Below are positions 56,790 through 64,000 of a stretch of 64,000 nt of DNA, in pieces. The stretch comes from Ancylostoma caninum. Taxonomy: Eukaryota > Nematoda > Chromadorea > Rhabditida > Ancylostomatidae. The position numbers and the translations under genes are program-made. Each line of letters opens with the position of its first letter. Within the stretch, counting starts at the first letter, position 1. Where the stretch lies: assembly GCA_037903475.1 (NCBI GenBank), contig JBAJFG010000560.1:496001-560000 (forward strand), in the 5' to 3' direction. The notes under the pieces were generated by a model. It saw only the letters and a list, made by a program, of their open reading frames with translations, ran no database searches and had not been told where the DNA came from.

Positions 56790-59700
56790 TCAAACTGCCT
56801 TATTCGAGGTGTAGCGCGACATCTTCCGGTAGTATCGGCCAATCACCACTGTGGTAATAAACTGACGGTCCCGGAGCCGCTCAAATCCAGCCATAGCTTG
56901 CTCAACTTTCTCTATTCTGATCTGGTCTCTCCTGAGAAGTGCTCTCGATTCGCGGGGCATTTAAATGGGTACTTTTGAGGTCTCAGAAGCTGAATGCCCT
57001 AGCTAGGTTAGACAACATACCATCTCCATCCTATAAAGCCTAGCCTTCGCCTGTGCCGTTAAACTGCGCATTGTGATGATGAGGTTGACCAATGGAGGAT
57101 GCAGCCTTCCAAAGATTTTCCGCATCTTTCTGAAATCAGAAAGGAAGTTACATGAGTAGTTGTGTTATCAAATAGATGAAAGTTACCCGTGGTAGTTCTC
57201 AGCAGCATTCGTCGTTCGGTACTCAAACACCTGGTACTTGCACCACATATCTTCGTACGGGCCCTGCATCCAAGTGTTACGCAAGTAACCTAGGAATTTG
57301 TTGCATGGCTCGTACGCTGGATGTTCTTCTTCCACGGGTGGCGTCCTCAAGGCGTTAATCAAATGGAACATGTCCTTTGGTAGGAACGGTATACCCTTTA
57401 AGGTACGCCACCATCGCACAACTCGTGGCTCCTTCTGTTCTCTTTTTCTCAGAAAGCGGAGAAGGCCAATTGTGTTCCTCTTCCTCACCCACGCCTGACT
57501 GAGTTGTCAACCGCATCCTTCTAGAAAGCATTCGGGAAACGCTCTCCTCACGGCTTTTATGGCTGCCTAGAAAAGAGATCGTTGTGAGGTAGAAGTTGTT
57601 AGCTTTGCTTTGCAAGCACACATTCTCAAAGTCGACAACAATTCGAAGACGTCTTTCTTCTCCTGGTTCTTCCGTGTTGGCAGACTGCAGCACCTCCTTG
57701 AGTTTTCCGAAGACGATTATGTAGTCGTCCTCTGTCTTGTGCCTTGTAATTACGAATAAAAGAGGCACATGAAACGTCGTTTCAGTAGGCGAGCGGTTTC
57801 AATCTGTATTTGAATAACCGAACTGAACCGTACTTCAAAGCCTCCTCTGCAGGCTCCATGGTACACCGGAACCGCGCTTGCTGCGGGGGTTAAGCCGATG
57901 AATACCATCAGCTATGAGAACGTGAAGTCCGTTGTCGATTGCACGCTGAAATGTAGTAGTTGAGATCGTATCGAGAGAAGACTAGTGGGAACCCTTCTTA
58001 CCTTGATCACTTCGACAGAGTAATATATATATGCATGTCCGGTGTCGCAGTTCATCCGGCACGTTATCCATGTGTATGTCGAGGCTATTGCTCCGTACTG
58101 CTCTGAAGGGATGAAGATTACAATATGTTTGCACCTATGAGGTAAAGCACTCACTTGGTGTATGCAGATTTCCTCGATGCATATCCATCTAGTTTGTTGA
58201 AGTAGAGTTGCACCCGCAGCCTTTTTTCGTAGTCTGAAACATTGAACAACTATTAGTATTGGGATGGGGAATAAGTTCGTTCGGTTTTTCATGAGCATAG
58301 ACACTAAATGGGTAGCGTAGCGCATTTCCTCCTCTATTAATGTCAGGCACAAGGCTGCATGTCAGCTCCAAGTCTACGAAAAATTTCTTTGTTTGAGACG
58401 ACTAAAATTGTAGCCGGCAACCGCAACTCTTGGATGAAGTTTATCAAATTAATTGGGAACCGAACAAAATAAGCTATGTATGACTGAACTAGACCAGAAG
58501 AGTCGGTAGTGGTAAAAATTCCCTACATTTGAGATTTTTGCTTGTTATTTTGGTGAAATTTGTACAGAGGAGTCGAGCATACCCAATGTGGACGATCACG
58601 ACTTATCCAGCATTTTGAGGTTTTGCACGGAATGCGTTAGCTAAACTTATACATTGTTGAGAGTTAGCATCAATAGTGGTTCCTTCTTACATCTGAAGCA
58701 ACCTTAGCGGATAATCGCCTTTATTCCCTACAAACTGGCCGTCCAGAATAAGAAACAACTTTAAAGCCAAATTTGCGCTGTCTGAAGTGGATTCACCACT
58801 TCTATGCTGTCCTTTCATCAGTAGAGATTCCTCTCCAAACGCCATTGGTTTCCCTAGCCAATTAAGCCACATTTAATCCACGATCGAAGTCGAACGGTTG
58901 TCGGTTGCGGGGAGGTTCTATTTTGTCGACTTGGGTGGTCACAATCCATGCGGTAGAAAGCAAGGTAAGACGAGAATTCAGGAATGAGGTTACGATATTC
59001 AGAAAGAGCAAATCAAGGGCTTCAAAATAGACTATGACTGCCCGTCAAGGAAAGTTAAAGTCGCCGTGAAAAAACAAGTTGAAAAAAACCGAACGAACTT
59101 ATTCCCCAACCCAATATAAGATTTGAACAGTGCTTAACTAGTGACTTCTATTACCTCCCAGTTCATTGTCTCAGTTCTATCAGTCACTTTCAACAACAGC
59201 ATATAATGGTGTCGCTTGCTTTTACTATATATAGTGTCGCTTGCTTGTACTCTCGGACCTCTTGGAGGCAGTGCACGTGGAGTCATTACATCAATCTGCA
59301 ATATGAGCATCGAAAATCAACCCAAGCGAACCATAAACCTCATACGACATCCTGTTAGCCTTGTCTTTTGTATGTTCGATAGGAATGCATCTATGTGCTA
59401 TCCTTGTGGGGTCCTTTAGGAAATCGTCGCCTTCTAACTGTATGTGTGATACATCACTAAAATGCGTTGTGCATTCAACATTCACACCGCTCACCATGAT
59501 TCACGTGTAGTTCTCCATTTCTTACAGTGTGTACATTGGTAAATGTACACGTTCTCCCTCGCAGATTTCTTGTGGTAGCAAAATACACACGCCAAGATGC
59601 TTCCCAGCACATTGTACACGAGCACTTTATTCACACCTCTCTGGCTTAGTTCTCTTTCGCCCCGGTAACGAGCTGGTGCACCAGAAGAGGTCCCAGGAGC

Positions 59701-60005
59701 GTCATCATGACCATCATGCGCTGGCACTTCCTCAATCATCTGAATATTGCCCATTATTTGATTTAACCTTAACCAACCAATCTTACCTCTCGTGGGTTCT
59801 GCTGCTCCTGCGCTTGATGGTCAGGGCGCTGATGGCTGTGCTGTTCTGCATCGTTGATGTATTCTGACACCTGTGCTTCTTCACCGTCGAATTCGATGGA
59901 CTCAAAAAGCTGCGCAGGTGGAAGGTGCATATTCACCCAGTTGGGTTCTATCAGGTACTGTTGCTCCTGAACTTCTGCGCCGACTGGATGAACATCTCCG
60001 AACAT
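56790..60005 (-). pseudogene. MULE-type transposase gene, multi-exon, decayed
   Basis: Minus-strand pieces follow the order of a Mutator-like (MULE) transposase with a FLYWCH-like N-terminal zinc region. 59754-59491 has VFCYHKKSAR...YQCTHCKKW. 59450-59300 has DDFLKDP and RCIPIEHTKDKANRM. 58102-58012 has NSLDIHMDNVPDELRH, then a shift to YSVEVIK. 57945 onward has NGLHVLIADGIHRL (first catalytic Asp), then VYHGACRGGFE in a shifted frame. 57775-57622 has VPLLFVITRHKTEDDY and VVDFEN (second Asp). A 55-nt intron (57621-57567) follows, then 57566-57187 with AAIKAVRRAFPECFLEGCG-stop-QLSQAW, WWRTLKGIPFLP and TTNAAENYHG. Exon 57129-57021 has HPPLVNLI..MRSLTAQAKARLYRMEM. The last part ends RYYRKMSRYTSNKAV-TGA at 56790. 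At least one stop and two shifts make it non-functional as read. Intron boundaries show GT/TTTCAG signals. Confidence 0.82.
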
Positions 60006-60309
60006 GGATCGTTCACTCTGTCGGGTTCCGTGATGTAGGTCTGCTGCGTTCTTCCTCCAATTGGTTGATCAGCTTCTGGCAGAGCAGCTCAAGCTGGTGG
60101 GAGGTACCGATTTACCCAGTTGGGTTCAGGTGGAGCTTCTGGGGACGTGAGATACGCACTGACCTAATCCGGAATCTGAACATTCAGGCATTGCTAAACT
60201 ACATATTACAAATTTCTACAAAAGTAAGAGGTTCTCCCTTCTCTCCCGAATGCCATAGGAATAAAGCTGATCGTTCTTTTCGTTTCTTACAGGTTGACTC
60301 AGGATCTCT

Positions 60310-60492
60310 CTAGCTTGTTGATAGTAGAGATTTTCTTGCATCCCGCTGTCGTTGGAATGCTACAATAATTTCTCTTCTGTGAATATCGGGATTCCAAAGA
60401 ATGTTAGTCCTATTTTTCAATTCTATTAGTATTAATTCTTGCATACCACTTGTCCTTCGTACATTCCTTGTATTGTAACCGTTGTCGCTCAT
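60310..60492 (-). other. Possible MADF-like fragment upstream of the MULE gene
   Basis: The minus frame reads MQELILIELKNRTNILWNPD, resembling the start of a MADF DNA-binding domain (LIELV..RP.LWD). It is short, and the family's later Trp blocks are absent. It could be an upstream exon of the MULE gene or chance. Confidence 0.3.
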
Positions 60493-60734
60493 GATGATGT
60501 TGTGACATACTGATAACCGCTACTGGCTTACATGCTGCCAGTTACCGCTGTATCCTCGTTCTTACTGTAGTAGTAGGTCATGATGTTCTCTGCAGGCACA
60601 CATTAGGTCATTGTTACGAAAGTACTGCTGACCTCGCTGGATTCTTGCCGGCACGCATTCGCTTCCATATCCGTAATCCGTGTCCAATTTCATCTTTTTT
60701 TATCACCTTACTATCATTTCATTTTAGTATTACA

Positions 60735-61000
60735 TTCACTCCAGTGATTTCCTCTTCCCAAATTCTTGTTACCATATCCTTATCTTTATATCAACTTATG
60801 TTATCTTTTTATCACCCTATCATCATTTAATTTCACCGTTAACACTCACTCCAGCGATTTTCTCTTCCTAAACTCTTATTTTCAAATCCTTATCTTTTTA
60901 TTAACTTATGCTATCTTTTTATCACCCTATTATCATCTAACTTCACTGTTAACATTCAATCCAGTGATTTCATCTTCTCAAATTCTTATTCCCATCATTG
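60735..61000. repeat. Tandem repeat, 110-bp unit, 2.5 copies
   Basis: Units begin ccagtgatttcctcttccca near 60741, 60851 and 60961 and share tccttatctttttattaact and tatctttttatcaccctatc. Confidence 0.9.
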
Positions 61001-61036
61001 CTGTAGCTAGATACATGCCGAAGAAAGCAGAGAGCA

Positions 61037-62253
61037 GGGCTGGTAGTAAACCCCCCGATCTCGTGAACTCTTAGCTGCCAACATGTCGTGACAGTGTCGC
61101 TCACATTTGTCGCGAGATGTTCATGAACTTCCCATGATAGAGAGGGCGCTCTCGCTGATGTCGCGACATAGTTGGCAACTAAGTTCAATGACTATGTCGC
61201 GACAGTGGTTGGTAGCCATGTTCGTGACCTCTTGGTCATGAGGCGCAGACAGCAAAAGTCGAGGAAATAGTGTGGAAGTCAACGAGACGTGATGTCACGA
61301 ACTCGGACGGAGTTCCTGAACGTCCGATTCGTTGACAAGAGAACGGTCAGGTATCGGCATAGGTCATTCTCAGATCAAGATCAACGAAGCTCCTCTGAAA
61401 CAGCGCAGATGTATGAAGCTCTTAAACCTTTGTCCATATGCCTTGCTTCATCCAATCGTAAGTGTGATACACAGTTTGATAAGAAGACACAAGTCGAGGT
61501 AATTTTCAGATATTTTACATTCATTTTAGAGATTTTCGAGAACCATCGAGTACCTCGTACATAGCGCTCTTAGCCAGCTTTTCTCATTGTAAAGGTATCT
61601 GTGAAATAGTTGTTAAATGATCCGGACAAAGAATCCGCAAATCAAAGGAAGTAACTCTTTTACAGGTTTTGGCGAGTAGGATAAGGGGAGCGGTTACTTT
61701 GCGAAAAGGTGTGAGATATCACAAAAAGAGCATGGACCATGCATATCGAAAGCTTCACATTCAGCTGACGTGTGGGGCCTGATCATTCCTGCTTGAATTG
61801 CTTTTTGGCAGGGACTTCGAACTAGAATTTCAAAGTACTGGGGAAGGATTAAAAGAACTGCGAAGTATGGAGTTCTTAGGAGTTACTCAAAATTTGAAGT
61901 GGAGAAAGAAGTGTATGTGAATGTTTCATTTGATTGGGGGTATGTAGTCACTTACTCCACAAACAAAGTTCTCAAAGACAGGATACACGTCTTGCTGTGG
62001 TTTTGCAAAAGGCTTGGAATGTTTAAGAAGCGAACCTCCCTATCACAACAATGCCAGGTTCTTGCGGCAAACGCACTAACCACTAGGCCATGTGCGCACA
62101 ATCTCTGCTGAGAGAGTTCAGCAGAGATACATTGATTAGCGAAACACACATTGATGTCGCGAAATTCTCGCGACGTGTTCGCAGATGTCGCGAACCTGGT
62201 GCCAACGTGTTCGCATCTTGGATGTCGCGACATGGGGGGTTTACTACCGGGCC
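61037..62253. mobile_element. Non-autonomous element E, copy 2 (1217 bp, opposite orientation)
   Basis: Ends GGGCTGGTAGTAAACCCCCC and (reversed right) GGCCCGGTAGTAAACCCCCC. The 5' half matches 35252-34860 reversed (tcatgaacttcc, catgaggcgcaga, gttgccaacta), and the 3' part matches 34010-34140 reversed. No transposase recognised. Confidence 0.8.
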
Positions 62254-62254
62254 A

Positions 62255-62570
62255 AAGGCAGTTGAACGGTGGTGAGAGGGAAGGGAGACGAGAACGAGAG
62301 AGCTGTGGGCGTGGCCGTCGGCGCCAAGACAGCGTATCCCTTTAGGATATGATCTCCAAGGCACAGGAGCCTCTTTATCCCCCATTCTATCGGAACTCTG
62401 CCAAGCCTCGACTGTCCACGGACTCCTAGAAGGGTTTGCTGCCAGCTGCTGTCTGCGTTTCTTGGCTCTCGCCAGCGTCATGAGCACTGCGCATCTCCAT
62501 GTCTCGCCAGCACAGCGCCTCTCCCCTCTCGTTCGTGAGCGGAGCCTATTGTAGTAAAAGGATACGCTGC
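62255..62570 (-). repeat. Dispersed repeat F, copy 2
   Basis: Reverse counterpart of 49060-49255, extended. It contains tttggctctcgccagcgtca-like and ccgagtgtccacggactcct-like blocks. Confidence 0.72.
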
Positions 62571-63394
62571 CACCGCATTGATTGCAGGTAGTGTTAATTG
62601 CTCGCTAGTCTTGTTGTTTCGCCAAACTGTACGTATACTGTTCTGTAAATTTCTATATTTCTGTTCTATAGTTAGAGCACGTAAAGTGCATTGAATAAAT
62701 AAAAATAACCGCTAGTTAGCAACACTCCAAAAACTCCTATAAATTCCACACTTCATGGATCTCATCCATCAGGTGCTCGAATGATGAAGCGGACACTACA
62801 GAAAAAGTGTATGATGAGCAAGTCTAAAGACTATGTAAACTGAAAAGGTGTATGCTCATTAGGTGGCTTAGGTCGACCTGGAGACCTAGAGGGAGAGCTG
62901 AGGTCTTCCCCGCATATATTCCGTGCGCCGTACATCGGTTCTGGTAATATATAGCATATAGTTGTAGTGCCCTCTTAGATCTGCCCAAGCTCCAATTTCC
63001 AAGGAACATCTTAAAGTCTGGACATCACAGCAGTTCCTTGAAATTTCCGGAGAAGGTTTTTTCGCGCATATCTTTCGTGCGGTACATAAGTTTTGGTCGT
63101 CCTTTCGAACACTTGTATACTCACTTAGTTCTTATGTCAGTGAAGATATCAAGACATTTGTTTGCGTTTATACTGCCCAAGAATCCTTAGAATCCTACGG
63201 TGTCTGAAGAATGTGTGCTCCAATCGAAGTACTTGGTCCGGACACTCGCCTGACCGCTCAAAGCACGAGCAGCCTCCTTACAAGCCGTTTTTCTACCTCA
63301 GTCGCCCCTATTGCGCCGCTCGAAGCAAGAGCAGCTTCTCCGCACATAATGAATGGGTCACTTAACTTATTTAATTCTCCTATCTCGCCTATCT
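62571..63394. other. Unassigned stretch
   Basis: No gene or repeat recognised; a (gaataaataaaaata) AT-rich patch lies at 62693-62707. Confidence 0.35.
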
Positions 63395-63665
63395 TTTTTC
63401 TTCGGGGTTCGGCCCCGGACTCCAGTACGAAACCCCCTTTGCTTTTCGGCATCTTTACGAAGCCCAGCTTGCCTCCGGCAAGACCTGTGCTGAGGCCCGG
63501 CCTATTTCGTGATGAGGCCGTAATTGCAGACAAAGTCGACCCAAACTCAGAGTCAGGCCCCAGCACGGCTGTCCCGTAGGCAAGCTGGGCTTCGTGAAGA
63601 GGGCAAAAATCAAAGGGGGCTCCGTACAGGCTCCCAATCTGAGCCCCGAAAAAAAATTGGGTTTT
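63395..63665. repeat. Fold-back with ACGAAGCCCAGCTTGCC arms
   Basis: The left arm 63400-63510 (acgaagcccagcttgcc at 63459-63475) pairs with 63570-63660 (ggcaagctgggcttcgt). The outer ttcggggttcgg / ccgaaaaaaaa part is looser. Overlapping open frames on both strands are produced by this structure. Confidence 0.78.
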
Positions 63666-64000
63666 TGTGGTCCCAAGATGTGCAATGCGTTGATAAGCGA
63701 GGAGGTAAAAAGCTCGAGGAAACGACTCCTGGTACTTCCGGCTGCGCAATAACGGCGAGTGAGGACGAAAAAGTTCGATTGGAGCAGATCATTCATAGGT
63801 TCCCACTATCCGGAGGAAACGAGGCACTGCTGCGCTGCTGAAACTGCACGGATTGATTTGGAATCTTCGGTGAAATAAGAACAAAGGTAATACTTGGAGT
63901 TCTTGGAAAAGACATTTCAAACATTTGCAAAGTAAAAAAGCTGTGTTAGGTAACTAAGTCCAGACTTCACGGATTCACTTCAAATTTTGGGCAAAAATGT

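Noticed and set aside
63258..63841. Overlapping 105-163-codon frames on both strands near the right edge
   Set aside because: They cross a fold-back whose two arms generate mirrored frames; no recognisable domain.

Overview
The window looks like nuclear DNA of a nematode, most likely a strongylid (hookworm-like) species. Evidence: (i) three copies of a sequence matching the 22-nt nematode spliced leader SL1, each followed by a GT donor, at 14393, 14605 and 15216(-); (ii) exons of a nicotinic-type receptor subunit with about 70-nt introns ending in TTTCAG-like acceptors; (iii) a repeat load typical of strongylids: Tc1/mariner, Tc3, MULE, RTE, CR1, BEL/Pao and Penelope-like elements, plus many fold-back MITEs. 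The species assignment is inference; nothing here fixes it.

Only one host gene is recognisable. It is an acetylcholine-receptor-like Cys-loop channel subunit on the minus strand, with three exons at 5626-5524, 4195-4151 and 4081-3966. One of its short introns is swollen by a 1255-bp mariner, and a 2.7-kb Penelope-like element (PLE) sits just past its last visible exon. Almost everything else is mobile or repetitive DNA.

Layout. 1-475: RTE endonuclease relic. 1132-3850: PLE-1, with long inverted terminal repeats and hammerhead ribozyme motifs. 3966-5626: receptor exons and mariner. 6744-8226: perfect palindrome, hAT-type MITE and GC-rich fold-back. 8788-9888: dispersed repeat and a 5'-truncated Tc3-like element. 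10230-12530: mariner, Tc and integrase-like relics. 12500-13764: nearly full-length but broken mariner. 14194-15414: giant palindrome carrying SL1-like sequences. 17790-19110: TTAA element and fold-back. 19689-21201: Tc3-like element. 22130-24381: PLE-2. 24689-24994: CR1 RT fragment. 26340-29020: fold-backs, 118-bp array and a 653-bp (AC)n tract. 30290-33366: small repeats and a BEL/Pao gag fragment. 34004-35252 and 61037-62253: two copies of a 1.2-kb inverted-repeat element. 35840-40319: PLE-like and mariner relics. 40490-43700: CR1 element split by a Tc-like element that itself contains a TTAA element. 44925-48485: minisatellite invaded by a hAT-type MITE that is itself invaded. 49060-55990: dispersed inverted repeats and AT-rich palindromic arrays. 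56790-60005: decayed multi-exon MULE transposase gene. 60735-64000: tandem repeats and fold-backs.

The main story is nesting. Several insertions can be read against an uninterrupted (empty) copy elsewhere in the window, which gives target-site rules directly: TA for mariner/Tc, 8 bp for the hAT-type MITE, TTAA for two MITE families, and GATTGA for the SL1-bearing palindrome. The best candidates for a second look are the hammerhead motifs at PLE ends, the SL1-carrying palindromic element, and a short peptide-like block repeated three times (30640, 43720 and 44150).
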